Assembly (NCBI RefSeq): GCF_015687155.1
Contig: NZ_JADPQF010000003.1
Span: 496,001 to 560,000, forward strand
Reading direction: 5' to 3'
Length of the DNA stretch: 64,000 bases
Origin: Aliikangiella sp. G2MR2-5
GTDB lineage: Bacteria > Pseudomonadota > Gammaproteobacteria > Enterobacterales > Kangiellaceae
The notes beneath the pieces were generated by a model, which saw only the letters and a list, made by a program, of their open reading frames with translations, had not been told where the DNA came from and made no database searches. Of the stretch, positions 35,974 to 44,088 are shown piece by piece; the first letter of the stretch is position 1, and the number at the start of each line of letters is the position of its first letter. The position numbers and the translations under genes are program-made.

Positions 35974-36426
35974 ATGAAAATAAAAAAACAAAGTTGGTAT
36001 AGTGAATTTCTTGGTTACGAAATCGAAGTCAATTTAAGAGTTGATGAAGATGAATCTGCAGAAAAACTGGTGCAGTTACTCGCCTCTATCGAAGAATGGG
36101 ATGTCAGTTTTTTTGGTAATTTAGAACCAATGCTATATTCATATTACAAAGAAACTCTTTTATGTTGTGGTGAAACCGAGCCAGTTATCGATTCTCAAGA
36201 TAAAATATGGAAGTATGTGAGAGTAAGTGAACTGCAAATTTTTTCTCATCACTCAAGGAGCTACGTAATGGCATGTGGTAGTTGTGACTGGGAGGAGGAG
36301 CATGGTTTGGAAATAGATATCGATGAATTTGGCAAAGTGGTTTATGTTGGTTCATTTATAGGTAATGGATTTCGGGCTAATCCAGACAACCCTGAGTATG
36401 GTAACTTTGTACTGAGCCGCTCATAG
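35974..36426 (+). CDS. DUF6985-like protein of unknown function
   Basis: 150 residues from the ATG at 35974 (a GTG at 35947 is an alternative). The first half (WYSEFLGYEIEVNLRVDED) is strand-rich; the second has the CDWEEEHGLEIDIDEFGKVVYVG segment, the WxxEHGL signature of DUF6985/DUF2262-type small proteins, some of which sit in immunity loci. Cytoplasmic, no signal peptide. It lies between the REP array and the right 105-bp repeat, so it may be cargo of the accessory patch. Confidence 0.6.
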   Translation: MKIKKQSWYSEFLGYEIEVNLRVDEDESAEKLVQLLASIEEWDVSFFGNLEPMLYSYYKETLLCCGETEPVIDSQDKIWKYVRVSELQIFSHHSRSYVMACGSCDWEEEHGLEIDIDEFGKVVYVGSFIGNGFRANPDNPEYGNFVLSRS

Positions 36427-36451
36427 AAATTAGGAAAATCTATTTTTACAA

Positions 36452-36562
36452 ATTAAATCGAACATCCTGATTTACAATATACAAGTGGTTTTTGATTGCG
36501 AAAATCAACTTCTCCAAAGTGAAAAAGTAAGACGGTTATTCTTTGAAGGCGAGAAAATAGAG
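36452..36562 (+). repeat. Diverged direct repeat, right copy
   Basis: Same orientation as the copy at 34475-34585; starts ATTAAATCGAACATCCTG. It marks the right edge of the accessory patch, between the 3' ends of the DUF6985-like and VWA genes. Confidence 0.6.
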
Positions 36563-36636
36563 CCCTATGAACAGGTGTAAAGTATGAGACTTGTTCTAAG
36601 AAATTATAAGACCAAGTCTCAATCTTTCTAGCTTAT

Positions 36637-37848
36637 TTAGTAATCATTTTCCTCATCATACTCCAGTCCTTTCTTTTCAGCCTGTTTCTTCAAAGTACTT
36701 AGTAACTTATCATCCAGACTTACCACATCTTTGGCCTGCTTTGCCTTTTGCTCCGCAATATATGCCTGACGCTTTTCTGAAAGGGCTTCCAGCTCTGCTT
36801 TAGCCTGTTTGCGTTCAGCGAGTTTCTTTTCTACCATTTCTTTCCGCATTATTCTGTTTCCTGTTACTCGAATAGCTTCAGGCAACTCGTCCTCGTCTAT
36901 TTCATCGAGTTCAATTTCGTTGTTTTCCAGTGCTTGCAGCAAATCTTTTCCGGGGGCTGATGCCATTCCTGAATCACTTAAATTGAATTTAGCTCTACGC
37001 GCCTGTACCGATGCATCTGCTTCAGCATAAATCTTTTTGGAATGTCTTTTTCTGATTTTTGCCTTTGCTTGTTCTTCAGCACTGCCGTAATAAAGTCTGG
37101 TATCATCCAGGCGTCGTGAGGCCTCGGCAATTTGTTCGTCAAAAGGAGTTGAAACAGCAAAGGCTTCGCCCGTAGTATCGACCTTAAATGTGTCTCCTTG
37201 TCCCAGTGCTGCGATTTTTTGCCATTCGTTTTTCATTTGTCTGTCGCCACCAGCCTGAATAGTGTTAATAACAATACCTTTTTGCTGTGCTGCTTTTATG
37301 CTTTGATGATAAGGAATATCGTCGGCATAGTCGTGGTGACCAGGGGCATCTCCTACCAGAAAAACTGTTTTGTAGGCTGTAGGATCCTGGCTCCACTGAA
37401 TTGCATGAACTGCTTTGTACAGTGCTTCATTAACTGACTCAGGACCATCTCCTCCACCCTGAGCTCGGAAGTCGAGAAGTTCAGCATAAACAGCATCCAG
37501 ATCTGACGATAGAGGAATCACCTTGGTAATATACTCATCGCCTCTGTCTCGATAAGCAACGAGGCCAATACGAATTTCAGGTGCTGGTTGCGCTTGCGCC
37601 ATGGTCGAAGCAATAGACCAGATTTTTTCTTTTGAAGCGTTAATCAGACCACTCATACTACCTGTGGTATCTAACGCAAAAACTAGCTCTACCACTGGGC
37701 GTTTAAAGGGTTTTACCATTTTCGGTTTTTCAATTTTGATCGACGGCAGCTGGTTTTTTTCAGGTAAGAGTTTTGCCTGACCGGAAACCGCAAGAACAGT
37801 CAATAGGGTAGAAGTCACTAGCAAGGTGGCAATGATAAAAGTTTTCAT
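36637..37848 (-). CDS. Exported von Willebrand factor A protein with TonB-box-like motif
   Basis: 403 residues. Signal peptide about 1-25. A VWA domain (about 52-240) has an intact MIDAS start DTTGSMS (Asp60-Ser64), GGGDGPES (131-138) and FLVGDAPGHHD. The C-terminal third is charged coiled coil (about 338-395). Residues 328-335 read VTGNRIMR, like the TonB-box segment of TonB-dependent receptors and the motif in the kinase loop at 40188-42545. Last gene of a three-gene operon: its ATG overlaps the end of the membrane-protein gene by four bases, with GGAGA upstream. Metal-dependent binding of a partner is the general VWA role; the partner is unknown. Confidence 0.85.
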   Translation of the reverse strand: MKTFIIATLLVTSTLLTVLAVSGQAKLLPEKNQLPSIKIEKPKMVKPFKRPVVELVFALDTTGSMSGLINASKEKIWSIASTMAQAQPAPEIRIGLVAYRDRGDEYITKVIPLSSDLDAVYAELLDFRAQGGGDGPESVNEALYKAVHAIQWSQDPTAYKTVFLVGDAPGHHDYADDIPYHQSIKAAQQKGIVINTIQAGGDRQMKNEWQKIAALGQGDTFKVDTTGEAFAVSTPFDEQIAEASRRLDDTRLYYGSAEEQAKAKIRKRHSKKIYAEADASVQARRAKFNLSDSGMASAPGKDLLQALENNEIELDEIDEDELPEAIRVTGNRIMRKEMVEKKLAERKQAKAELEALSEKRQAYIAEQKAKQAKDVVSLDDKLLSTLKKQAEKKGLEYDEENDY

Positions 37849-38558
37849 GATAATTCTCCGGGGATAATTTTATAAAAATGTTGTGCTTCTTTCAGATATT
37901 TCTGAGCTTTGTTATAGGCGTTTTCAAACTGCGTGCGGCTGTTGCTAAATTCTACGCCTGCAGCCGTTAGAGGCTCACGCTCAGGGACCTTCATTGAGAT
38001 CCCGTTCTTTGCTCCTTGCTTTACTTTGAACGCAGCTGTTGCCTGAGGCAGGAAGACCAGAAAAGCTTGAACCAGAAAGAAACTCCAGAAAGAGAGCAAC
38101 AAACTTTGTGATTCAGTAAACGCCCACATGGCTGCGACAAATCCAAGGGCGATAAAAGCGATATCGGCTAACGCATCAACGGTATTGCGATGGATGTAGA
38201 ATGTCCGCGCCAGCCAGATGGCGATTAAATTACTGCCGATAATCACATCCAATGAACTGATTGAGAATAGCAAGAACAGCTGTGAAGTCGTCAGGAATAG
38301 AATCAGCGAAACTTTTCCAACTTTGAGGCGACTGGTTTTGAGGACAGAAACAAGATAAAACATGGTGACCAGGCTGATTGTCGCCTTTAGCGATTCTATC
38401 GGAATATAAAACAGGTTAAGCCCTTCAAACGCAACGAATGCAACAATAGAAAGCCCCAGCCCGAGCAATACAAAGCGAATAAAATTTTTCGGTTGCAGTA
38501 GGCGATTGATTGACTGAGAACCAGCAGAAGATGCTGATAGCATTGATTGGGTGATCAT
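37845..38558 (-). CDS. Polytopic membrane protein of the psp-like operon
   Basis: 237 residues with about six hydrophobic segments between residues 28 and 175, then a soluble C-terminal tail with a possible amphipathic helix (FENAYNKAQKYLKEAQHFYK). No named family is recognised. It overlaps the PspA-like gene and the VWA gene by four bases each, with AGGAGA upstream of its ATG, so translation of the three is coupled. It may be the membrane receptor for the PspA-like protein. Confidence 0.75.
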   Translation of the reverse strand: MITQSMLSASSAGSQSINRLLQPKNFIRFVLLGLGLSIVAFVAFEGLNLFYIPIESLKATISLVTMFYLVSVLKTSRLKVGKVSLILFLTTSQLFLLFSISSLDVIIGSNLIAIWLARTFYIHRNTVDALADIAFIALGFVAAMWAFTESQSLLLSFWSFFLVQAFLVFLPQATAAFKVKQGAKNGISMKVPEREPLTAAGVEFSNSRTQFENAYNKAQKYLKEAQHFYKIIPGELS

Positions 38559-39109
38559 GATTTTTCTCCTGCTTGTCCAAACTGCTTTTGCGCGTGCAGA
38601 AAGGCGACTTCCACTTCATCCTGGGTGACTCCGAATGATTGACCCATTTCTGCTTCGGTGCTGTTGGCAATATCAAGAGCCTGAGCTTCAACCAGCTGAT
38701 GGTAGGCAGTTTCAATTTCTTCAAGTTTTTGCTCGAAATTTTCCAGCATTTGCTCGCTGTTTGAGTGGGCTTCTTCTAATGCTTCCTGTCGTTCTTTAAG
38801 TCTTGTCAGCTGTTTTCCGGATATCAGCTTTTGTTTGAGGATATTTTTGGCAAGCTGCTCGTCCTTTTTTTCAAAACAAAGTTGCAAGCTTTCCTCTGAG
38901 TGTTTAATCGTTTTTTCCGCCGCCTTGATACTTTTTTTTGCTTGCTCGATCAAACTTTTGAAGTGGGTCAGTTTTTGCTTTTCACTAGCTATTGCTTCTT
39001 CCATTTCGCGAATAGATTGTTTGATGAGTGTCGTTGGATCTTCAACGGCATCGAGAACCGAGTGCATATCTGCGGTAATTAATCGCGTGAGTCGTTTAAT
39101 CAGTGCCAT
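38555..39109 (-). CDS. PspA/IM30-family protein
   Basis: 184 residues, almost wholly coiled coil. The start ALIKRLTRLITADMHSVLDAVEDPTTLIKQSIREMEE is the PspA/IM30 pattern (an N-terminal helix then the alpha1-alpha2 hairpin). It is shorter than E. coli PspA (about 222). Members bind stressed inner membrane and form ESCRT-III-like assemblies. AAGGAG precedes the ATG. First gene of the operon with the membrane and VWA proteins, divergent from the two-component system at 39430. No sigma-54 promoter was recognised upstream. Confidence 0.85.
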   Translation of the reverse strand: MALIKRLTRLITADMHSVLDAVEDPTTLIKQSIREMEEAIASEKQKLTHFKSLIEQAKKSIKAAEKTIKHSEESLQLCFEKKDEQLAKNILKQKLISGKQLTRLKERQEALEEAHSNSEQMLENFEQKLEEIETAYHQLVEAQALDIANSTEAEMGQSFGVTQDEVEVAFLHAQKQFGQAGEKS

Positions 39110-39251
39110 ATTCTTTCTCCTTGGTAATTGTTGAAACCGGGTCCCAGTCTGCTTCAGATATCAGTGGTATTCGGAGACTCCAGAAAACCCGTTGCTGATT
39201 CGATAATTATCAGTTTAAGAAAGTCACAGATAAGAAATAAGACATCAATAG

Positions 39252-39289
39252 GTAAACTCTTAAGCACAAAAGTTTACATAGAATTTACC
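39252..39289. promoter_or_regulatory. Candidate OmpR/PhoB-type operator
   Basis: TTTAC occurs twice in direct orientation exactly 11 bases apart (39273 and 39284), and GTAAACT (39252-39258) is inverted relative to AGTTTAC (39271-39277). The 11-base periodicity is what OmpR/PhoB-family dimers recognise. A good candidate for autoregulation by the adjacent response regulator and control of the divergent operon. Confidence 0.45.
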
Positions 39290-39364
39290 TGTGGCTGGTG
39301 TAATATGCTGATATGATTAATTTAATGGCCTATTCTTGTTGAGGGGCTAGAAAGGTTTTAAATT

Positions 39365-39397
39365 GCGAGTAGCGAGTAGCGAGTAGCGAGTAGCGAG
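39365..39397 (+). repeat. (GCGAGTA)4 heptanucleotide tandem repeat
   Basis: Four perfect units (39365-39392) and a partial fifth, ending 33 bases before the response-regulator ATG. It lies in the promoter or 5' leader, where copy-number change would alter spacing rather than reading frame. Confidence 0.9.
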
Positions 39398-39429
39398 CTA
39401 CCCAGGCTGGAATTGATTTGGGATGCTAA

Positions 39430-40137
39430 ATGAGCCAACAAAATAAAATTTTAATCGTGGAAGACGAAGAAGCCATTCGAAGCGGATTGATCGATGTATT
39501 TGTCTATCATGGTTATCAGGTGGATTCGAGCGCTGACGGTCGGGAAGGGCTGGATAAGGTGCTCGCAGGGCAATATGATTTAATTCTGCTTGATGTGATG
39601 TTGCCTTCAATGAACGGCTTTGATATTTGCCAGGCAATCAGAGAAAAGGATAAAGCGCAGCCCATCATAATGCTCACAGCGAAAAATGCAGAGGAAGATG
39701 TCATTCAGGGCTTTTCTCTCGGCGCTGATGATTACGTCGCCAAGCCTTTTTCTGTCGCTCAGTTGGTGTTGAGGGTCAAGGCCGTATTACGAAGAACCGG
39801 CAAAACCGAAGAGGCCGTGCAAAACATCCGCTTATCAGCAGAAAGAGAAGTCGATTTAACTAATCTGAGCGTGACTGCCGGAAAAGAAAATATCGCCCTG
39901 ACCAAACGGGAAGCGGAAGTTATTCAATATTTGTTCGTTAACCGGCAAAGACCCGTCTCCCGTGAAGAATTGCTGGAAAAAGTCTGGGGATATAGCAAAG
40001 AACTGGAGCTGGAAACACGAACAGTCGATATTCATATCGCCAAAATTCGTCGAAAGATTGAAGTTGATCCCAAAGAAGCCTGCTTTTTACTGACCATTAG
40101 AGGTGCAGGATATAAGCTGGTATGTGAAGTTCGTTAG
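39430..40137 (+). CDS. OmpR/PhoB-family response regulator
   Basis: 235 residues: receiver domain 1-120 with phosphorylatable Asp55 (LILLDVMLP), acidic pocket EDEE and Lys of AKPF, then a winged-helix domain (about 135-233; REELLEKVWGY, TVDIHIAKIRRKIE, IRGAGYKL). Partner of the kinase that starts 50 bases downstream. Probably controls itself and the divergent psp-like operon. It is not a member of the dedicated sortase PdsR family as far as I can judge. Confidence 0.93.
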   Translation: MSQQNKILIVEDEEAIRSGLIDVFVYHGYQVDSSADGREGLDKVLAGQYDLILLDVMLPSMNGFDICQAIREKDKAQPIIMLTAKNAEEDVIQGFSLGADDYVAKPFSVAQLVLRVKAVLRRTGKTEEAVQNIRLSAEREVDLTNLSVTAGKENIALTKREAEVIQYLFVNRQRPVSREELLEKVWGYSKELELETRTVDIHIAKIRRKIEVDPKEACFLLTIRGAGYKLVCEVR

Positions 40138-40187
40138 CTTCTGTTGATGAGCTTTCTGTATTGTAGTTGAACGAGAAGAGAAGTTTT

Positions 40188-42545
40188 ATGCCACTATTGG
40201 TGAACCGCCGAAGAAACTTGAAATGGCTTTTTTTGCTATTTTTTTTAGCGCTCGCCATCCCGTCGGTTATTCTTAGCTGGAAAGCTTTTGAGCAATTACG
40301 CTGGGAATCTTTGGTTCAATATCAGCAGGAAGCAGCAAGCTTAACTCAGCAAATCAATGAACGCCTGTCTGCTGCGATTGAAAAAGAAGAAAGTCGAGCA
40401 GACGCTGACTATCGCTTTTTCAGATTGTCCGGTGATCCTAAGCGGGGGTATTTTTTACCCTCCGAACTTTCCAAATATCCGGTTGAATCAGAGCTCCCAG
40501 GGGTTATCGGCTATTTTCAGGTTAATGCTGATGGTTCTTTTACTACACCTTTGCTTCCTGATGACGAAATAAAAGTTTCTCAATTCAGACTTACAGCTGA
40601 CGAGCAAATAGTCAGGAAACAGCTGGCTCATCATATCAAAAGTGTGCTTCTGGAAAATCAACTGGTTACAGAACCCGCGCTGAACGCTGCCCTGACAAGT
40701 AGGACCAATCTGGAAGAAAACGAAATTATATATAAGCAACCTAATCGTCAAAGGAGCACGCACAGTAGTAGCAGAGGAGAAAATACTAACGCTCATATCA
40801 GGCAACGTATGAATGATGGCAGTGCTTCAACTGCTGCGAGCCCATCTCCTGGTACAGAACGAAAGCGCCATGAACTAGAAACTGATTTAAACGAGTCTTA
40901 TGATAGTGGCGCAGATTCGACTATTGAGCAAATGACTGAGCAGCAAAAACTAACGGTAACAGGAAGCCGAATTAAAAGAGGGGAAGGTCAATCGAGTTCT
41001 GGTTCGCAGTTGAGTTCTGAATCAAATATTCAATCAAGTTCTGACTCTGCTTCTGACTTTGATTATCACTCGGGTGCTAAATCGGTTAATGAAAGTCAGG
41101 AAGCTTTTAGTCAGCTACAAATGCCTGAAGTACAGTCAAAAATATCGAAAGACCTAACTTCCAATATTCAGCTTAGCAAGCTCAAAGCAAAAAAAGCCGT
41201 CGTCGCAAAAGCAAAAGAAGAAAGAAAAGAGAAGACACAGCAAAGCCAGAAAAAACGAGTAGAGCAAACCTATATTCCCCAACCGTTACAGAGTTCAATT
41301 GGTGATACTTTGGCTGACTATGCGCCAACTGAAACTTCAGCCTCGGCAGAGATGGAGCGTGCTGAAGAGCAAGCTCAGATCAGGCTGTTTAGCAGTGAGA
41401 TAGAAGCTTTTCGCTTCAGCTTATTGCGTAGCGGCCACCTGGTAGCCTATCGCCAGGTTTGGAGGCAAGGAGAAAGAGTCATTCAGGGGGCGCTAATTGA
41501 GTCAGAGGCTTTTCTTAAGGGAGCTATATTTGAACAGTGGGCTAACTCTGGACTAAGTAAATTGTCCTCTCTTCATATTGGTTATGCCGATAGTATTATG
41601 AAGAATTACATCGGCAAACAGGAAGTTTATGAAAACTTTTCCAGCCGCCGTAACCCGCTAAAAGGAAAGCAGCTCTTTTTCGCAAACCTGGAAGAACCTT
41701 TCAATCAGGTTTCACTTCTATTCACTATTAAAGATATGCCGCTCGGAGCAGGAGCAAGCTTTATTGCAATGGTTGCATTTAGTTTAATTAGTGTTCTGGT
41801 GATTGGTACGTTTTTACTCTATCGTTTAGCCATTCGACAGCTAAAACTTGCGCAACAACAGCAGGATTTTGTTTCATCCGTCAGTCACGAATTAAAAACT
41901 CCTTTAACCTCTATTCGAATGTACGGTGAAATTTTAAAGCAGGGCTGGATGGACGAAGCTAAGAAGCAGGAATATTACGACTATATATACAACGAATCGG
42001 AAAGATTATCACGCTTGATTGCCAATATTCTTCAACTATCCAAAGTCAATCGCGATGCTCTTAATCTGGATGTCAAAGCAGTAACAGTTTCAGAGTTAGT
42101 CAGTTTGATTCATTCGAAAATTGATCGACAAGTTGAGCAGAGCGAATTTACCGTTGAATTCAATGTCGATGATTCGGCAACCTCCATCAAATTGCTGGTC
42201 GAGCCTGACGCTTTTATTCAGGTAATGATTAATCTGGTCGATAACGCCATTAAATATGCGGCGAAAAGTGACAGTAAAACCATTATTATTGCCGTTAAAG
42301 AAAATGATAAAAATGTCGAGTTTTCCGTGCGAGACTTCGGGCCGGGAATTGCCAAAGGATACAGGAAAAAAATATTTGAGCCTTTTTATCGCGTGGGTAG
42401 TGAAATGACCCGGGAGTGCAAGGGAACGGGTATTGGTCTTGCTTTGGTTCGAGAATTGGTTACCGCGATGAACGCTAAAATCCAGGTTAAGAATCGTGAG
42501 CCGGGCGCTGAGTTTATTGTCAGCTTTGGCAAAATTGAAGAGTAG
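40188..42545 (+). CDS. Sensor histidine kinase with very long periplasmic domain
   Basis: 785 residues from the ATG at 40188 (a TTG at 40167 opens the frame; AAGAGAAG precedes the ATG). TM1 about 13-31, a periplasmic domain of about 490 residues, TM2 about 524-546, HisKA with His567 (SSVSHELKTPL), HATPase with LVDNAIKYA, VRDFGPGI and GTGIGLALV. The periplasmic part has a folded-looking start (30-180), a Ser/Gln/Lys-rich low-complexity middle (about 185-385) and a second folded part (about 390-510). The middle includes TVTGSRIKR (256-264), like a TonB-box. No HAMP domain is evident. Partner of the response regulator upstream. Confidence 0.92.
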   Translation: MPLLVNRRRNLKWLFLLFFLALAIPSVILSWKAFEQLRWESLVQYQQEAASLTQQINERLSAAIEKEESRADADYRFFRLSGDPKRGYFLPSELSKYPVESELPGVIGYFQVNADGSFTTPLLPDDEIKVSQFRLTADEQIVRKQLAHHIKSVLLENQLVTEPALNAALTSRTNLEENEIIYKQPNRQRSTHSSSRGENTNAHIRQRMNDGSASTAASPSPGTERKRHELETDLNESYDSGADSTIEQMTEQQKLTVTGSRIKRGEGQSSSGSQLSSESNIQSSSDSASDFDYHSGAKSVNESQEAFSQLQMPEVQSKISKDLTSNIQLSKLKAKKAVVAKAKEERKEKTQQSQKKRVEQTYIPQPLQSSIGDTLADYAPTETSASAEMERAEEQAQIRLFSSEIEAFRFSLLRSGHLVAYRQVWRQGERVIQGALIESEAFLKGAIFEQWANSGLSKLSSLHIGYADSIMKNYIGKQEVYENFSSRRNPLKGKQLFFANLEEPFNQVSLLFTIKDMPLGAGASFIAMVAFSLISVLVIGTFLLYRLAIRQLKLAQQQQDFVSSVSHELKTPLTSIRMYGEILKQGWMDEAKKQEYYDYIYNESERLSRLIANILQLSKVNRDALNLDVKAVTVSELVSLIHSKIDRQVEQSEFTVEFNVDDSATSIKLLVEPDAFIQVMINLVDNAIKYAAKSDSKTIIIAVKENDKNVEFSVRDFGPGIAKGYRKKIFEPFYRVGSEMTRECKGTGIGLALVRELVTAMNAKIQVKNREPGAEFIVSFGKIEE

Positions 42546-42570
42546 CTGTTTATCGCTAGTCTAAAATTTT

Positions 42571-42606
42571 TTGCCAAAGATCGGAAAACTCCAATATAAT
42601 AACGTT
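42571..42606 (+). promoter_or_regulatory. Sigma-70 promoter for a leaderless gene
   Basis: TTGCCA (42571-42576), an 18-base spacer, and a perfect TATAAT (42595-42600). The expected start of transcription falls on or next to the ATG at 42607, leaving no room for a ribosome site. Confidence 0.65.
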
Positions 42607-42843
42607 ATGAAATATGAAGTAATAAAAAAGTCCTGGTCCAAACGAAGGAAAGTGGACCAGTCGTTAGAAATAAAATCTATCTCCTTTCAGGACTTCCTTA
42701 AGCAACACAACCACTTTTGTCGAATGATAGTGACTTACTCGGATGGAAAAGTAGACTCCCTGCTATCACGCGTCGTATTTAATGAAATAAAGCAGCACTG
42801 GATCGTCGATGGTATGTCGGTTGCAGTACGACTAAAAGACTGA
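42607..42843 (+). CDS. Small protein of unknown function, probably leaderless mRNA
   Basis: 78 residues, basic at the N-terminus (KKSWSKRRK), soluble, no signal peptide. The middle (FCRMIVTYSDGKVDSLLSRVVFNEIKQHWIVDG) looks like a small alpha-beta domain. The frame opens at a TTG (42571) that is in fact the -35 box, so the ATG at 42607 is chosen. No homologue is recognised. Confidence 0.55.
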   Translation: MKYEVIKKSWSKRRKVDQSLEIKSISFQDFLKQHNHFCRMIVTYSDGKVDSLLSRVVFNEIKQHWIVDGMSVAVRLKD

Positions 42844-42990
42844 TTCCTGCAAAGAATCCGTTAAACCGAAGTCTTCTTGCGATAACCCGTGTTTCGGCTT
42901 TGCTGCTTGTCACGTATACTAAGTGAAAAATGGCTCTATTGTGTTACCAGGTAGGCTAAACCATAACTCCTAATTGATTATTTTATACTT

Positions 42991-44088
42991 ATGTCGTTTT
43001 TTAACCGTCTTTTACAAGCGCCTTATCAGTTTTATCTGCTCCATTTTTCGGGGTGGCTTGGCTATTATGTTATCGGCTACGTGGGGCTTTTTTATTGGGA
43101 TAAGCCGGCCAACTACTATTGGACTCTGATCATAGGCACCTTGATTGGTTTTACCTTAAGTTTTGCTTTTCGGCCTGTCTACCGTCGTATCTGGGATACG
43201 AGCACCACGCGAAAAGTCATCACAGTCATCCTGGTATCCTATGTACTCAGCGCTTTGTGGGTGGTTCCGGATAATCTTATTTTCTGGGATATGCATAAGC
43301 ATGGCTATCGTCCCAAATCCTATTTTGGCTATATCAGTGGTATATCTCACAAGTTTTACATTATGCTCACCTGGAGTTGTCTCTACTTTGGCATCAAGTT
43401 CTATGAAGGCATGCAGGACGCGACTCGCAGAGCGCTAAAAGCAACCGCGCTGGCGCACGAAGCCCAGTTGAAAATGCTGCGCTATCAGTTAAACCCTCAT
43501 TTTCTCTTTAACACGTTAAATGCAATCTCGACACTGGTTCTGGAAAAAGAAGGGGATAGAGCCAATCAAATGGTTACTCGGCTTTCCAACTTTTTGCGAT
43601 ATTCATTGGATAATGACCCAATGCAGAAAGTCACTCTTGAGCAGGAAATTACTACATTGCAACTCTATCTGGACATTGAAAAAGTGAGATTTGAGGAGCG
43701 TCTGGAAACTCGGTTTAATGTGGAGCCGGAAGCGGCCAAAGCGTTGATTCCCAGTCTGATTTTACAGCCTCTGGTAGAAAATTCCATCAAGTATGCTATC
43801 GCCAAGTCTGAAAAAGGTGGAACGATTGAGATTGAGGCAAAAGTTTTTGCCGGTGAGCTTCTTCTGCAGCTGCAGGATAACGGGCCCGGTGTCGAGCTTA
43901 TCGAAGGTGAGCTGCCAAAAGGAAGAGGAGTAGGCGTTAAGAACACTCGCGAGCGATTGCGAGAGCTCTATAACAGTAAACATTCATTTACACTACAAAA
44001 TCTTGAGCCTTCCGGTTTACAGGTTAATATTAGAATACCTTATGAAGTTGCTGAAGAAAGTAACGCCACCGCTCAGGTGTTGTCGTGA
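42991..44088 (+). CDS. LytS-type sensor histidine kinase
   Basis: 365 residues. Four membrane segments in the first 135 residues, then a short coiled linker and the PF06580 His-kinase domain with His170 in LRYQLNPHFLFNTLNA, followed by the HATPase (LVENSIKYA, LQDNGPGV, GRGVGVKNTRERL). The last four bases overlap the start of the LytTR regulator, so the pair is co-translated. The signal sensed is unknown; similar small LytS kinases lack a periplasmic domain. Confidence 0.92.
   Translation: MSFFNRLLQAPYQFYLLHFSGWLGYYVIGYVGLFYWDKPANYYWTLIIGTLIGFTLSFAFRPVYRRIWDTSTTRKVITVILVSYVLSALWVVPDNLIFWDMHKHGYRPKSYFGYISGISHKFYIMLTWSCLYFGIKFYEGMQDATRRALKATALAHEAQLKMLRYQLNPHFLFNTLNAISTLVLEKEGDRANQMVTRLSNFLRYSLDNDPMQKVTLEQEITTLQLYLDIEKVRFEERLETRFNVEPEAAKALIPSLILQPLVENSIKYAIAKSEKGGTIEIEAKVFAGELLLQLQDNGPGVELIEGELPKGRGVGVKNTRERLRELYNSKHSFTLQNLEPSGLQVNIRIPYEVAEESNATAQVLS

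Larger units (their letters stand above)
39110..39429. other. Divergent control region between the psp-like operon and the two-component system
   Basis: 320 bases containing operator-like repeats (39252-39289) and a heptamer array (39365-39397). Both promoters must lie here. No gene is seen. Confidence 0.5.

Noticed and set aside
36637-42545. Proteobacterial dedicated sortase system (VWA target with PdsR/PdsS)
   Set aside because: The VWA protein has no LPxTG-type tail, no sortase gene is present, and the regulator does not look like PdsR.
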